A DNA stretch of 64,000 bases from Lachnospiraceae bacterium (GTDB lineage Bacteria > Bacillota > Clostridia > Lachnospirales > Lachnospiraceae), in contig CABJAW010000019.1 of assembly GCA_902363665.1 (NCBI GenBank), forward strand, positions 11,720 through 75,719. Direction: 5' to 3'. Within the stretch, counting starts at the first letter, position 1; each line of letters starts with the position of its first letter. The notes below the pieces were generated by a model that saw nothing but the letters and a program-made list of their open reading frames with translations, had not been told where the DNA came from and did not search any database. Made by a program: the position numbers and the translations under genes. Shown one piece after another: positions 51,982 through 61,219 of the stretch.

Positions 51982-52449
51982 CTACAAAACGCCGGTGAGC
52001 AATAATACCCAATAAATCACTCCAAGCACCCAGGAGGACAGGATTCCATACAGAATCACGGGGCCTGCGATCGTAAAGATCTTGCACCCGATTCCGAATA
52101 CCTGTCCTTCTTTTTTATACTCAATCGCCGGTGCTGCAACAGAATTGGCAAACCCTGTAATCGGCACCAGTGTGCCCGCTCCTCCGAATTTTGCCAGCTT
52201 CTGATATACATTCAATCCCGTGAGCACCACACTGAGCAGCACAAGGCAAAGTGACGCCGCACTGCCCGCTGCCTCGCTGTCAAGTCCGCTGCCCTTAAAA
52301 AAATTCAAAATTCCCTGGCCAATAACGCAGATTACACCACCCGTCACAAACGCCTTTGCCATATTTAAGGGCAGGCTGTGTGTCGGTGTGATTTTTTTCA
52401 CATATTCGTTGTACTCTTTTTTCTGTCTTTCCTCAAAAAAATCCGACAT
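51982..52449 (-). CDS. spoVAC: Stage V sporulation protein AC
   Basis: 155 residues with about four helices. NEYVKKITPTHSLPLNMAKA and FANSVAAPAIEYKKEGQVFG are SpoVAC hallmarks, the latter part of the conserved channel region. SpoVAC is a mechanosensitive channel component of the inner spore membrane used for dipicolinate uptake and release. Here it is alone: no spoVAD or spoVAE follows, and the next gene is convergent. AAAGGA precedes the ATG. It shows that the organism, or its recent ancestor, sporulates. Confidence 0.92.
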   Translation of the reverse strand: MSDFFEERQKKEYNEYVKKITPTHSLPLNMAKAFVTGGVICVIGQGILNFFKGSGLDSEAAGSAASLCLVLLSVVLTGLNVYQKLAKFGGAGTLVPITGFANSVAAPAIEYKKEGQVFGIGCKIFTIAGPVILYGILSSWVLGVIYWVLLLTGVL

Positions 52450-52585
52450 ATGGAAACTTCCTTTCTGTGTTCTGTCTGCTGCATACGCTCACATCATTGC
52501 TGATTACTGCAGACAATGGTGCTTTGCAATTTACGGCAACGGCAGTTCTTATAAAAGAATTTCCCATATATCGGATTTTTATACG

Positions 52586-52636
52586 AGTTAAAGCAGATAT
52601 TCTCAATTGAAGCAGGGGATTTGCCTGATTTGGTTA
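52586..52636. repeat. Diverged family B unit
   Basis: GTTAAAGCAGATATTCTCAA with TTGAAGCAGGGGATTTGCCT and GATTTGG. The last part matches the segment at 15150-15170. Gap of 215 bases between spoVAC and the AEC gene; nothing else seen. Confidence 0.45.
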
Positions 52637-52664
52637 AATTTGTTATATTATTTCTCATTCAGCA

Positions 52665-53609
52665 TCAGATCAGCCCGAAACTGCGCAGAATCCACAGCCA
52701 CCCGGTGATCGTAAAACCACTCAGGAGCGTCGTGAGCATGACTACGCCGGAACTGAGCACGCCCTCATGTCCCATGTTGCGGGCCATCACAAAAGAACTT
52801 ACCGTTGTCGCCGATCCGAGCATGATCAAAATTGCGACGAGTTCTTCCTGGCGAAAGCCAAGTGCTACGCCAAGCGGAAGAAACAGCGCACACCAGCCGA
52901 CCAGCTTCAGAAACGCAGCAGCAAAAACGGGCTTTTTCTTTCCAAGCGCCTGCCGAAAATTGAACGTCGCGCCCATTGCCATCAGTCCGAGCGGTGTCGC
53001 CGTTGCCCCAATGCTCGATACCGTTTTATTTAATATCTTCGGGATCGGGATTCCAAGCAGAGACCACAGAAGTCCAGCCACAATTCCAAGGATGATCGGG
53101 TTCGTCACAATTCCCTTTAATGTCTTTTTCAGCACCACACCATCAATGCCAGACTGCCCAGGCTGGAAAAACGCCAGCACAACCACCGCCATAATATTAT
53201 AAAGCGGCACACTTCCGATAATCATCAGAGGTGCCATTCCAGATGTCCCGTAAATACTCTGGATCAGTGCAATCCCAAGCAGTGCTGCACTGCTGCGGTA
53301 TGCACCCTGGATAAATTCGCCGCGCAGTGTCCGCTCCTTCAGTAAAAGAGACAGCAGCGCCGACACCAGAATACACAAAAATGTAACCGCAAAACAAAAC
53401 AGCACAAATTTTGGGTTCCACGCTTCCACAAAATCTACGCCTGCCAGATCGATAAACAGGACTGCCGGAAGCGACACCCGGAAAACAAACTGATTCATCT
53501 TTGCGGCAAAAACTTCATCGATCCACCCGATCTGGCGAAATACGATACCAAGTATCATCATCAAAAAGACCGGAACCGTAGCGTTCAGACTGAAGATCAG
53601 ATTTTCCAT
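52665..53609 (-). CDS. AEC-family transporter (auxin efflux carrier type)
   Basis: 314 residues with ten predicted helices in two halves of five, starting FSLNATVPVFLMMILGIVF and ending SGFTITGWLWILRSFGLI. NPIILGIVAGLLWSLLGIPI and ATPLGLMAMGATF are typical of bacterial AEC permeases (malate, malonate or similar organic anions). AGGAGAG overlaps the stop codon of the small gene upstream, so the two are translationally coupled. Substrate unknown. Confidence 0.9.
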   Translation of the reverse strand: MENLIFSLNATVPVFLMMILGIVFRQIGWIDEVFAAKMNQFVFRVSLPAVLFIDLAGVDFVEAWNPKFVLFCFAVTFLCILVSALLSLLLKERTLRGEFIQGAYRSSAALLGIALIQSIYGTSGMAPLMIIGSVPLYNIMAVVVLAFFQPGQSGIDGVVLKKTLKGIVTNPIILGIVAGLLWSLLGIPIPKILNKTVSSIGATATPLGLMAMGATFNFRQALGKKKPVFAAAFLKLVGWCALFLPLGVALGFRQEELVAILIMLGSATTVSSFVMARNMGHEGVLSSGVVMLTTLLSGFTITGWLWILRSFGLI

Positions 53610-53616
53610 CTCTCTC

Positions 53617-53877
53617 CTAGCCCTCTACGATCAGAAACTTTCCATCCGGAAGTGCAAATATCTCCGCCTGCTCCAAAAGTTCCTCTTTCGTAAGACCTGC
53701 TGTGTCCATTCCGTTTTCCTCAAAATAATCACGCACATCACGAAGCGAATCCGCTACAACCGCCATGCAGTCATCCAGGAATTCATCTGCCTCCTCAATC
53801 GTCTCCGCCACCGGCTCATCAAAGAGCTGTGTCTGATGCATTAAAAATGTTTCCAGATATTCTTTTTTGTATGTCAT
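53617..53877 (-). CDS. Small acidic protein coupled to the AEC transporter, unknown function
   Basis: 86 residues, acidic and largely helical (ETIEEADEFLDDCMAVVADS), no membrane segment. I do not recognise a family. The start at 53877 has AAAGGA at eight bases; an ATG nine bases earlier is adjacent to that site and too close. Its stop is seven bases before the AEC start, so it may be a soluble accessory or regulator of that transporter. Confidence 0.7.
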   Translation of the reverse strand: MTYKKEYLETFLMHQTQLFDEPVAETIEEADEFLDDCMAVVADSLRDVRDYFEENGMDTAGLTKEELLEQAEIFALPDGKFLIVEG

Positions 53878-53970
53878 ATTTTCCATCCTTTCCCATTCCC
53901 TGTTTTATAAAATTTCTCTGCTTCTTCTCTTTCCGTTTTGACAGGCAACTCATCTTTTCTTACATTATTG

Positions 53971-54113
53971 TAACTGTTCAGAGCCAACCTCCAAAATGCT
54001 ACGCATTTCGTCGGTGTGGCGTATCCGCCAAATAGATTTCCATGTAAAAGTGTTCATTCATGCAAGCATGATTCACACTTTTGCATGAAAATCTGCTTGG
54101 CTCTGAACAGTAA
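53971..54113. repeat. Family A inverted-repeat element, copy 2
   Basis: Ends TAACTGTTCAGAGCCAA and TTGGCTCTGAACAGTAA. The left 65 bases match copy 1 almost exactly (CTCCAAAATGCTACGCATTT, GTGTGGCGTATCCGCC); the right half differs and is instead an ATGTAAAAGTGT/ACACTTTTGCAT hairpin. So the element's core is variable while its ends and left arm are kept. Confidence 0.88.
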
Positions 54114-54132
54114 CACATTATTCATAACAAGT

Positions 54133-54921
54133 TTACAGCAGTTTCTCCTTCAGTACACGCAGCACGCCGTTCTCTGTATTAGCCGGTGCCACATGCTTTG
54201 CCGCTCTTTTGACGCCGTCTGCCGCGTTTGCCACCGCGTAGCTTTCCTCCGCCTGCTGCAGCATTCCAATGTCATTGAAATTATCGCCGAACGCCATCGT
54301 TTCCTCTCTTGAAATATGCATCAGCTTCTGGAGTTCAGCCAGCGCATTTCCTTTATCCGCCGTCCTGTTCATCAGATCGATCCACCGCTCACCTGCCACC
54401 ATCGTATTGAGCCGGTTCGAAAAACGATCCAGGATCTGATCCGCCAGCGGTGCAATTCCCGCTTCCCGGTAACCGCTAAGCTTGTTTGTCCGCTCACAAA
54501 GAGGCATCAGATCATCGGTCTGTGCAACTTCCATATGATATCCGTGAATCAGCAGCTCATACATCCGCTGATCCGCCGTTTCAAGATAAACCCGTTCCGG
54601 CACAGACAGCATAACCTCACATTCCGGCAGTGTCCGCAGATACTCTACCACCTCTCTTGCGAGCACAGGATCAATGAAATTACTCGACATCATTTTTTCA
54701 CGATGCATCACAATGGAACCATTCTCAGCAATAAAAATGATATCATCTGCCACAGGTGCAAACACCTTTCGCATACTTGCATAGGGTCTTCCGCTCGCTG
54801 CCACAAACAGAATCCCTTTCTTCTTCAGTTCCCGCACCGCCTCAAAAAATTCCGGATTGAGTTCTATGGTTCCCTCCGGGAGCAGCGTACCGTCAATATC
54901 TGACACCACCAGTTTTATCAT
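54133..54921 (-). CDS. Cof-type HAD hydrolase
   Basis: 262 residues. Motif I VSDIDGTLLPEG, motif II FVAASGRPYASM, lysine in TADKGNALAELQ, and motif IV AFGDNFNDIGMLQQA; C2 cap between. Same class as the protein at 14268 but only distantly similar. Substrate likely a small phosphorylated metabolite. AAAGGAAG precedes the ATG. Confidence 0.9.
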   Translation of the reverse strand: MIKLVVSDIDGTLLPEGTIELNPEFFEAVRELKKKGILFVAASGRPYASMRKVFAPVADDIIFIAENGSIVMHREKMMSSNFIDPVLAREVVEYLRTLPECEVMLSVPERVYLETADQRMYELLIHGYHMEVAQTDDLMPLCERTNKLSGYREAGIAPLADQILDRFSNRLNTMVAGERWIDLMNRTADKGNALAELQKLMHISREETMAFGDNFNDIGMLQQAEESYAVANAADGVKRAAKHVAPANTENGVLRVLKEKLL

Positions 54922-55052
54922 ATTTCTTCCTTTCCTGTCTTATCCATTTTTACCTGTACCAGACACAGCCATCTGTACTTTCTGCAGACTTTCCTGCAGA
55001 TTGCAAAAATAATCATCTTCCCCACTGCCCGAAACCTGGAATGCTGATCTGC

Positions 55053-55125
55053 GGTAAAGCGGACATTCGCAATCCGCTTCGCTGCTTGCTCATGAACGCA
55101 GTCGCTTCGCGACCTGCGTTCAAAC
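55053..55125. repeat. Family B composite overlapping the ydcF-like stop codon
   Basis: GTAAAGCGGACATTCGCAAT and CCGCTTCGCTGCTTGC, then CATGAACGCAGTCGCTTCGC with GACCTGCGTTCA, a near-perfect palindrome. The TCA at 55120 is the complement of the stop codon of the YdcF-like gene, so the palindrome's end supplies it. Near-identical to 61220-61290. Confidence 0.85.
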
Positions 55126-55746
55126 ACGATCCATCCAATGCTCCCTCAAAATTTCATGAAACTGGCTTCCGCACCGCTCCACCTCACCGAGCACCGTATC
55201 AATTCCTTCCCCTGTCTTCATCCAGGTATCTCTGTCAATGCCTCGCGTGACGACCGGGCAGACCACGAACTCCGTCTCCGGAAACTGCTCCTGATAATAC
55301 AGAAGCGCCCGTCTTGCATGAAATGCCTGGCAGCACAGAATCGCCCGTTTTACCGGTATCCCGGCTGTCTCCAGAACCTGCCGCGAAAAGATCGCATTCT
55401 GATACGTAAACGTTGCCTGGTTCTCCCTTAAAATCGCAGCCTCATTGACACCATTTTTTACCAGAATGTCGTGCAGATAGTCAAACTCCGTCTCATATGA
55501 ATTTCTTTTCTTTGTATCTGCAGGTTTCTCTGTATTTTTTGCTTCACCCGCCAGCACGAATTTTCCAACTGAAATACTGTACTTTCCGGACGGCAGAATA
55601 TACGGCGCAAATCCCTGTCGATACAGCGCCGCTGCATGCACCGCTGCATCCGGATAATTTCCTCCAGGCACAAAGATCACATCCGCCTTCTGCGGCGTAT
55701 CCTCCACAAAGATAAAATCGGAAATCGCATCGTAGAATTTTTCCAT
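55120..55746 (-). CDS. YdcF/DUF218-family protein
   Basis: 208 residues. DUF218 core: ADVIFVPGGNYPDAAVHAAA, ENQATFTYQNAIFSRQVLET, and AILCCQAFHARRALLYYQEQ. The family binds nucleotides/SAM in one case and is linked to envelope work in others (SanA, ElyC); this member lacks a membrane anchor. GAAAGGG lies nine bases before the ATG. Its stop codon is part of the repeat at 55053-55125, so its natural C-terminus may have been trimmed or set by that insertion. Confidence 0.82.
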   Translation of the reverse strand: MEKFYDAISDFIFVEDTPQKADVIFVPGGNYPDAAVHAAALYRQGFAPYILPSGKYSISVGKFVLAGEAKNTEKPADTKKRNSYETEFDYLHDILVKNGVNEAAILRENQATFTYQNAIFSRQVLETAGIPVKRAILCCQAFHARRALLYYQEQFPETEFVVCPVVTRGIDRDTWMKTGEGIDTVLGEVERCGSQFHEILREHWMDRV

Positions 55747-55775
55747 ACCTTTTTGCCCTTTCTCGCCACTGCTTG

Positions 55776-55915
55776 TAACTGTTCAGAGCCAAGCAAAATT
55801 TCATAAAACAGGCGGAAAATGCTTGCATTTTTAAGCCTGTTTTTGAAATTTTATTTGGCGGATACGCCACACCGACGAAATGCGTAGCATTTTGGAGGTT
55901 GGCTCTGAACAGTTA
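55776..55915. repeat. Family A inverted-repeat element, copy 3 (reverse orientation)
   Basis: TAACTGTTCAGAGCCAAG to TTGGCTCTGAACAGTTA, 140 bases. Its reverse complement matches copy 1 over nearly the full length, including the variable right half. Located directly upstream of the YdcF-like gene, as copy 1 is directly upstream of its gene. Confidence 0.9.
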
Positions 55916-56008
55916 CCACTGCTTTTTTATCGGTGTCAAATAAATAAGGTGACTTACAAATATCTCCTTTTACTTAAGCATCCGAATGCGCCCTGTATCT
56001 GCAAAAAA

Positions 56009-56033
56009 GCAGGCCATTCTGCTCCTGGCCTGC
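56009..56033 (-). terminator. glnS terminator
   Basis: Minus strand GCAGGCCA, nine-base loop, TGGCCTGC, then TTTTTT. The remaining 55916-56091 region holds nothing else recognised. Confidence 0.85.
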
Positions 56034-56091
56034 CTTTTCCTGCCAGACGGATCACTCTGATCCCGGCTCTTATTTTTTCTTACATCATTCT

Positions 56092-57789
56092 TTACTTCGG
56101 CAGCTTAAAGGAGCTCTTCAGCGATACAATACGGTTAAATACCATTGCATCCGGCGTGGAATCCTTTGCATCCACACAGAAGAAGCCCTGTCTTACGAAC
56201 TGGAAGCTCTCATATGCCTTCGCACCCTTCAGAGCCGGCTCTACGTAGCAGTTTTTCAGAACAGTCAGAGAATTCGGGTTGAGGTTCAGAGAACCATCCT
56301 CGTTGTATACGCCCTTCTCCTCATCGATAATGTTCTCATACAGTCTTACTTCTACCGGAATCGCTGTCTTTGCAGCTACCCAGTGGATCGTTCCTTTTAC
56401 CTTGCGTCCGGTAAAACCGCTGCCGCACTTCGTCTCCGGATCGTAGGTACAGTGGATTTCGGTCACATTGCCGTTCTCGTCCTTCTCAAAGCCAACGCAT
56501 TTTACAAAGTATGCTCCCATCAGGCGCACCTCATTGCCCGGGAACAGACGGAAATACTTCTTCGGCGGATTCTCCATGAAGTCCTCGCGGTCGATGTAAA
56601 GCTCACGGCCAAACGGTACCTTCTTCATGCCCAGCTCCGGATTTTCCAGATTCATCTCAACATCCAGTTCTTCCATCTGGTCCTCCGGATAATTGTCGAT
56701 GATCAGCTTCACCGGATCGAGCACTGCCATCATACGCGGACGTTTCAGCTTCAGATCCTCACGGATGCAGTACTCCAGCATCGCATAATCCACAGAACTG
56801 TTGCTCTTGCTGACTCCGCAGAGATCTACAAATTTCTGGATAGATTCCGGTGTAAAGCCGCGGCGGCGCAGCGCTGCGATCGATACCAGACGCGGATCAT
56901 CCCATCCGTCTACAATTCCATCCTCCACCAGGCGCTTGATGTAACGTTTTCCGGTAACAACATTGGTCAGGTACATTTTTGCAAACTCAATCTGCTTCGG
57001 CGGTATCTCATAGCCTACCTCACGGACTACCCAGTCGTACAGCGGACGGTGATCTTCAAACTCCAGCGTACAGATTGAGTGAGTGACTCCCTCGATCGCA
57101 TCTTCGATCGGATGTGCAAAATCGTACATCGGATAAATGCACCATTTGTCTCCTGTATTGTGGTGAGAAATGTGTGCCACACGGTAAATAACCGGGTCAC
57201 GCATGTTCATATTCGGGGATGCCATATCAATCTTTGCGCGAAGTACCTTGGTTCCATCCTCATACATGCCGTTTTTCATGTTCTCAAACAGTTCCAGATT
57301 CTCTTCAATCGAACGGTTTCGATACGGACTTTCTTTTCCTGCCTCAGTCAGTGTACCGCGATACTCACGGATCTGCTCCGCTGTCAGATCGCAGACGAAT
57401 GCCTTTCCCTTTTTGATCAGCTTAACTGCTGCCTCATACATCTGGTCAAAATAATTGGAGGCAAAAAACAGGCGATCCTCAAAATCAGCGCCAAGCCATT
57501 TCACATCTGCCATGATCGACTCAACAAACTCGGTCTTTTCCTTCGTCGGGTTTGTATCATCAAAACGGAGATTAAACTTTCCGCCGTACTCTTTTGCCAG
57601 TCCATAGTTTAAAAGAATTGATTTCGCATGGCCAATGTGCAGATAGCCGTTTGGCTCCGGCGGAAACCGGGTGCAAATGGTTTTGCAGCGTCCCTCTGCC
57701 AGATCCTTCTCTATAATCTGTTCAATAAAATTTTTGGAGACCGACGCAGTCTCTTCTTTTTCTATTTTCTTATCTACTTCTTTTTCCAT
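56092..57789 (-). CDS. glnS: Glutaminyl-tRNA synthetase
   Basis: 565-residue class I synthetase. HIGH motif in [20 protein letters not shown], the GlnRS-specific [22 protein letters not shown]-like [10 protein letters not shown], and a C-terminal anticodon-binding beta domain. It charges tRNA-Gln directly. The start at 57789 has GGAGG; the reading frame stays open 67 codons further upstream to the promoter, but that stretch has no ribosome site and looks like a structured leader. Second-base and codon usage are unremarkable. Its divergent neighbour is the diacylglycerol kinase gene. Confidence 0.96.
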   Translation of the reverse strand: MEKEVDKKIEKEETASVSKNFIEQIIEKDLAEGRCKTICTRFPPEPNGYLHIGHAKSILLNYGLAKEYGGKFNLRFDDTNPTKEKTEFVESIMADVKWLGADFEDRLFFASNYFDQMYEAAVKLIKKGKAFVCDLTAEQIREYRGTLTEAGKESPYRNRSIEENLELFENMKNGMYEDGTKVLRAKIDMASPNMNMRDPVIYRVAHISHHNTGDKWCIYPMYDFAHPIEDAIEGVTHSICTLEFEDHRPLYDWVVREVGYEIPPKQIEFAKMYLTNVVTGKRYIKRLVEDGIVDGWDDPRLVSIAALRRRGFTPESIQKFVDLCGVSKSNSSVDYAMLEYCIREDLKLKRPRMMAVLDPVKLIIDNYPEDQMEELDVEMNLENPELGMKKVPFGRELYIDREDFMENPPKKYFRLFPGNEVRLMGAYFVKCVGFEKDENGNVTEIHCTYDPETKCGSGFTGRKVKGTIHWVAAKTAIPVEVRLYENIIDEEKGVYNEDGSLNLNPNSLTVLKNCYVEPALKGAKAYESFQFVRQGFFCVDAKDSTPDAMVFNRIVSLKSSFKLPK

Positions 57790-57972
57790 CTCTTTCCTCC
57801 TCAGTGACCTATACGGATAGTTCCAGTTTTCTGTGCTCTGCCAGGCCAAATCGCTGCTCTGCACATTATTTGAGCGCAAAGCGGATTCCCTTCCTGCACA
57901 GCACCCGTCGGATGGCCGTTTTTCAGCCACTCCTGTCATTTTTCGCAGATCTCCTGTGATCTGCATACAGCT
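57790..57972 (-). promoter_or_regulatory. Unexplained ~183-base structured leader of glnS
   Basis: Between the promoter and the ribosome site the minus strand shows GCAGATC/GATCTGC with a six-base loop, TGGC...GCCA around CTGAAAAACG, and a GC-rich 3' half. No T-box AGGGTGG element is present. It may be a regulatory RNA; no known riboswitch was recognised. Confidence 0.4.
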
Positions 57973-57978
57973 TTTCAC

Positions 57979-58007
57979 ATCATAGCACAAGTCAACTAAA
58001 AAGACAA
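57979..58007 (-). promoter_or_regulatory. glnS promoter
   Basis: Minus strand TTGTCT, 17 bases, TATGAT. Back to back with the promoter at 58018. Confidence 0.6.
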
Positions 58008-58017
58008 GCCGGGGCTA

Positions 58018-58046
58018 TTGACAAGTTCCGCAAAAAACGACACAAT
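58018..58046 (+). promoter_or_regulatory. Diacylglycerol kinase gene promoter
   Basis: TTGACA, 17 bases, CACAAT; strong -35, weak -10. Confidence 0.5.
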
Positions 58047-58070
58047 AGGTGCAGAACAAAGGAGGCTGTC

Positions 58071-58988
58071 ATGTACTATTTTATTGTCAATCCCATTTCC
58101 GGCTGCGGCCGCGGAAAAACTGTCTGGAAAACCGTTGAGCAGGAGCTTGCGCAGCTTGGCACCGAATACGAGGCATTTTTGCTTCGCTACAAAGGAGAGG
58201 CAAAGCAGATTGCCTCCTCTCTTTCTGAAATCCATCAGTCCTTTACTCTGATCGCAGTCGGCGGAGACGGTACACTCAATGAGATCGTCAGCGGGCTTTC
58301 TACCTATAAGTATGTCACCCTTGGCTGTATCCCGACCGGTTCCGGCAACGACTTTGTCCGCGGTCTTAATCTGGAACGAGATCCGGTAAAGGCTCTGCAC
58401 CAGATTCTTAATCCACACTGCGTACTCCCGATCAAGATCGGATGTGTAATCTCCGGAGAGCACCAGGCTTCCTTTGGCGTAAGCTCCGGTATCGGATTTG
58501 ATGCGGCTGTCTGCCATGGCGCATACCATTCTCAGCTGAAAGAGATTCTGAATCTGATCCATGCCGGAAAACTCGTCTATCTCGGAACAGCACTGAAACA
58601 GCTGATTTCTTCGCGTTTTACCCCGATGAGACTGACGCTCGATGATGAGACAACTCTGACATTCCGAAAATCTTTTTTCGCGGCCGCCATGAATCTCCCG
58701 TATGAAGGTGGCGGTTTCCGGTTTGCCCCGGATGCCGATCCCTCCTCCGACCATTTTACGCTCTGTATCGCCGAGGGCATTTCCAAACCGCGGATTCTCA
58801 CGATCCTTCCGCTCGCTTTTTCCGGCAAACACGTCGGCAAACGCGGTGTCCACCTCGTAACATGCAAAAAAGCGGTCATCTATACACAGATGCCGCTTTG
58901 CGTCCACACGGACGGGGAAATTTTCGGTTTTTATGACACAGTCACCTTTGAAGCAAGGCCGGAGCGGCTGCGTGTTATTATGAAATGA
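58071..58988 (+). CDS. Diacylglycerol/lipid kinase (DagK/YegS family)
   Basis: 305 residues. N-terminal nucleotide-binding FIVNPISGCGRGKTVWK, the catalytic glycine loop AVGGDGTLNEIVSGL, PTGSGNDFVRGL, and the C-terminal beta domain with MNLPYEGGGFRFAPDADPSS. Soluble lipid kinases of this family recycle diacylglycerol to phosphatidic acid, for example after lipoteichoic acid synthesis. AAAGGAGG is six bases from the ATG. Convergent with the GT2 gene downstream with 19 bases between stop codons. Confidence 0.9.
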   Translation: MYYFIVNPISGCGRGKTVWKTVEQELAQLGTEYEAFLLRYKGEAKQIASSLSEIHQSFTLIAVGGDGTLNEIVSGLSTYKYVTLGCIPTGSGNDFVRGLNLERDPVKALHQILNPHCVLPIKIGCVISGEHQASFGVSSGIGFDAAVCHGAYHSQLKEILNLIHAGKLVYLGTALKQLISSRFTPMRLTLDDETTLTFRKSFFAAAMNLPYEGGGFRFAPDADPSSDHFTLCIAEGISKPRILTILPLAFSGKHVGKRGVHLVTCKKAVIYTQMPLCVHTDGEIFGFYDTVTFEARPERLRVIMK

Positions 58989-59007
58989 GATCCTGATCGG
59001 ATTTCTT

Positions 59008-60030
59008 TTAGTTGAATCCCACAAATCTCCGCGCTGCACGGTATGCTCCGATTGCGAGTTTCCTTCCCCCACGTCCCGGCAGATTCATTGCAATGCCAAA
59101 CAGTCCGCCGCGCAGTGCCTTATAATCCTCCGGAGCATGCTCTTTTAAATACGTCCAGATATCGTCTTTCTTTGCAAGTGCCTCCCCGGAACCATCCAGA
59201 ATCAGCATTATCGACGTTACCGTCATGATCTTGCTCAGATAAATGCGCATATACTTTTTGAGGTGTGGATCCTTCTTTGTAAAATCCTGTGCGCCCATCA
59301 CATCGATCATGATCTTATTGACCCGGATCTGCTGATCGATTCTTCCGATCATCACCTTTTCATTCACCGACTGATCGTCACGGCCGATGAAGTAGTGGTA
59401 GAGGTTTTCGTCCATATAGCAAATTTTCTCCACGTACGGGAACGGCTGAAATGCAAAAATATTGTCCACGTAGAAGGTATGCTTCGGAAGCTGCAGGCCG
59501 CAGTCCTTTAACAGCTGTGTACGATAAAAAATATTATGCATCAGAATATACTGTGTCTCATGCATATGACGCATTTGCCCCCAGCCAAACACTTCATTTA
59601 CCGGAAATACGTTTTTAAAACGCATCAGCTTTTTGTGGTTCGCGCCTGCCTTGTCGTATATAAAGTTTGCCAGCAGCATATCCACGCCGCCCGTTTTTTC
59701 CAGTTCTTTCATCTTATCCACGATCCGGCGCAGAGACTTTGTGTTCACCCAGTCATCGCTGTCCACGACCTTATAATAAAGCCCGCTGGCATTGCGCAGA
59801 CCGGCATTGACGGCCTCGCCGTGGCCTCCGTTTTCCTGATGAACCGCCCGGATAATCGTCGGATACTTTGCCGCATAGCTGTCTGCGATCTGCGGCGTGC
59901 GGTCCTTCGTCGACCCGTCGTCCACAATCAGGATCTCCACCTCTTCTCCAACCGGAAGGATGGACCGAATACATTTTTCCATGTATGCCTCGGAATTGTA
60001 GCATGGTATTGCAACTGTCAAAATCTTCAT
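59008..60030 (-). CDS. GT2 family glycosyltransferase
   Basis: 340 residues. Canonical GT-A start LTVAIPCYNSEAYMEKCIRS, EILIVDDGSTKDRT, HQENGGHGEAVNAGLRNA and DxD in YYKVVDSDDWVN. No membrane helix. The C-terminal half (YPF...ICYMDENLYHYFIGRDDQ) resembles enzymes that decorate cell-wall or capsular glycans. AAAGGAG precedes the ATG. It follows mutY by 17 bases, probably by operon accident. Donor and acceptor unknown. Confidence 0.88.
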   Translation of the reverse strand: MKILTVAIPCYNSEAYMEKCIRSILPVGEEVEILIVDDGSTKDRTPQIADSYAAKYPTIIRAVHQENGGHGEAVNAGLRNASGLYYKVVDSDDWVNTKSLRRIVDKMKELEKTGGVDMLLANFIYDKAGANHKKLMRFKNVFPVNEVFGWGQMRHMHETQYILMHNIFYRTQLLKDCGLQLPKHTFYVDNIFAFQPFPYVEKICYMDENLYHYFIGRDDQSVNEKVMIGRIDQQIRVNKIMIDVMGAQDFTKKDPHLKKYMRIYLSKIMTVTSIMLILDGSGEALAKKDDIWTYLKEHAPEDYKALRGGLFGIAMNLPGRGGRKLAIGAYRAARRFVGFN

Positions 60031-60047
60031 ATCTGCTCCTTTGTCTC

Positions 60048-61142
60048 TTAACCCTTATCTTTATATTTTTCCTGGCCAAGCCGGATTTTCAGGTACTTTG
60101 CATATGCTGCAAATGCAGCCGGAATCGGATAGTCCCGTTCCGTGCGCTCTGGTTCTACAAACAGAATCCCGCCGCCCGCTTCTTCCTGCTCTTCCACCAG
60201 CACCAGATAGCCTTTCATCTGCCATTCCACATGGCTGAAGATATGCTTTGCATCCTCCAGCGGGCGGATTCGGATCGGTGAAAAGCCAAATGATGCCGTC
60301 TCCTTCAGCGCCTGCTCCTGTGTCAGATGCCCTTCCGTATTCGGAAGTTCATACAGTCCGGCCAGCAGTCCCTTTTTCGGGCGCCTGCGCACCGCCGCAT
60401 GCTCACTGTCACGGATCACCAGCACGGTGCGCTGTTCAACCCGGCGCGGCTTTTTCGCCGCTTTCACCGGAATGTGATCCCAACTTCCGTTCTTTCCTGC
60501 CATACACAGATGCAAGACCGGGCAGCGGCTGCACTCCGGTGCTCCGTTCGGCAGACAGACCGTTGCCCCAAGCTCCATCAGCGCCTGATTAAACGATCCA
60601 GGCGCATCTGCCGGAATCACCTCCAGCAATGTCTCTTCCATTCCGCGCTTTACAGACTGCTTTGCGATATCTGCCTCACTCCCGCAGATCCGGCTGATCA
60701 CCCGCAGGACGTTCCCATCCACTGCCGGTACTGCCTGACCGCCTGCGATCGATGCAACCGCCCCGGCTGTATAGCTTCCGATTCCCGGCAGCGAAAGCAA
60801 CGTCCCATAGTCCGTCGGCATCTTGCCATCGTATGATTCCACCGCGATCTGTGCCGCTTTTTGCATATTTCGGACACGGTTGTAATAACCGAGCCCCTCC
60901 CACAGCTTCAAAAGCTGATCCTCCGGACATCCGGCAAGGGCTTTTACATCCGGAAGGGTTCCGATAAACCGCGCATAAAATGGTTTCACCGCTTCCACTC
61001 TCGTCTGCTGCAGCATGATTTCCGATACCCATACATGATAAGCCGTCGGATCATCACGCCATGGAAGCTTTCGCGCATTCCCTGCAAACCAGGATAAAAG
61101 CGGAGATACCATCTCCTTTAATCGCTTTGTTTCTTCTGTCAT
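60048..61142 (-). CDS. mutY: A/G-specific adenine DNA glycosylase
   Basis: 364 residues. Catalytic and helix-hairpin-helix motifs SEIMLQQTRVEAVKPFYARF, LPGIGSYTAGAVASIAGGQ and VDGNVLRVISRI; a 4Fe-4S cluster with CX7CX2CX5C spacing (CLPNGAPECSRCPVLHLC, one residue longer than the E. coli CX6C); and a C-terminal Nudix-like domain that recognises 8-oxoguanine. It removes adenine opposite 8-oxoG. The ribosome site is weak (GGAAT), so the start at 61142 is less certain than the function. Confidence 0.94.
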   Translation of the reverse strand: MTEETKRLKEMVSPLLSWFAGNARKLPWRDDPTAYHVWVSEIMLQQTRVEAVKPFYARFIGTLPDVKALAGCPEDQLLKLWEGLGYYNRVRNMQKAAQIAVESYDGKMPTDYGTLLSLPGIGSYTAGAVASIAGGQAVPAVDGNVLRVISRICGSEADIAKQSVKRGMEETLLEVIPADAPGSFNQALMELGATVCLPNGAPECSRCPVLHLCMAGKNGSWDHIPVKAAKKPRRVEQRTVLVIRDSEHAAVRRRPKKGLLAGLYELPNTEGHLTQEQALKETASFGFSPIRIRPLEDAKHIFSHVEWQMKGYLVLVEEQEEAGGGILFVEPERTERDYPIPAAFAAYAKYLKIRLGQEKYKDKG

Positions 61143-61219
61143 TTTTGTTTTAATTCCATTTCTGATGCATTTTCTCTGTCTTCTTCAGTATAACAGAACA
61201 TCCCCGATGGGGCAAGGGT

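Noticed and set aside
57790..57990. N-terminal extension of GlnRS by 67 residues
   Set aside because: It would start at a TTG within the -10 region of the promoter, has no ribosome site, and the sequence is Cys/Trp/Arg-rich and unlike a domain.
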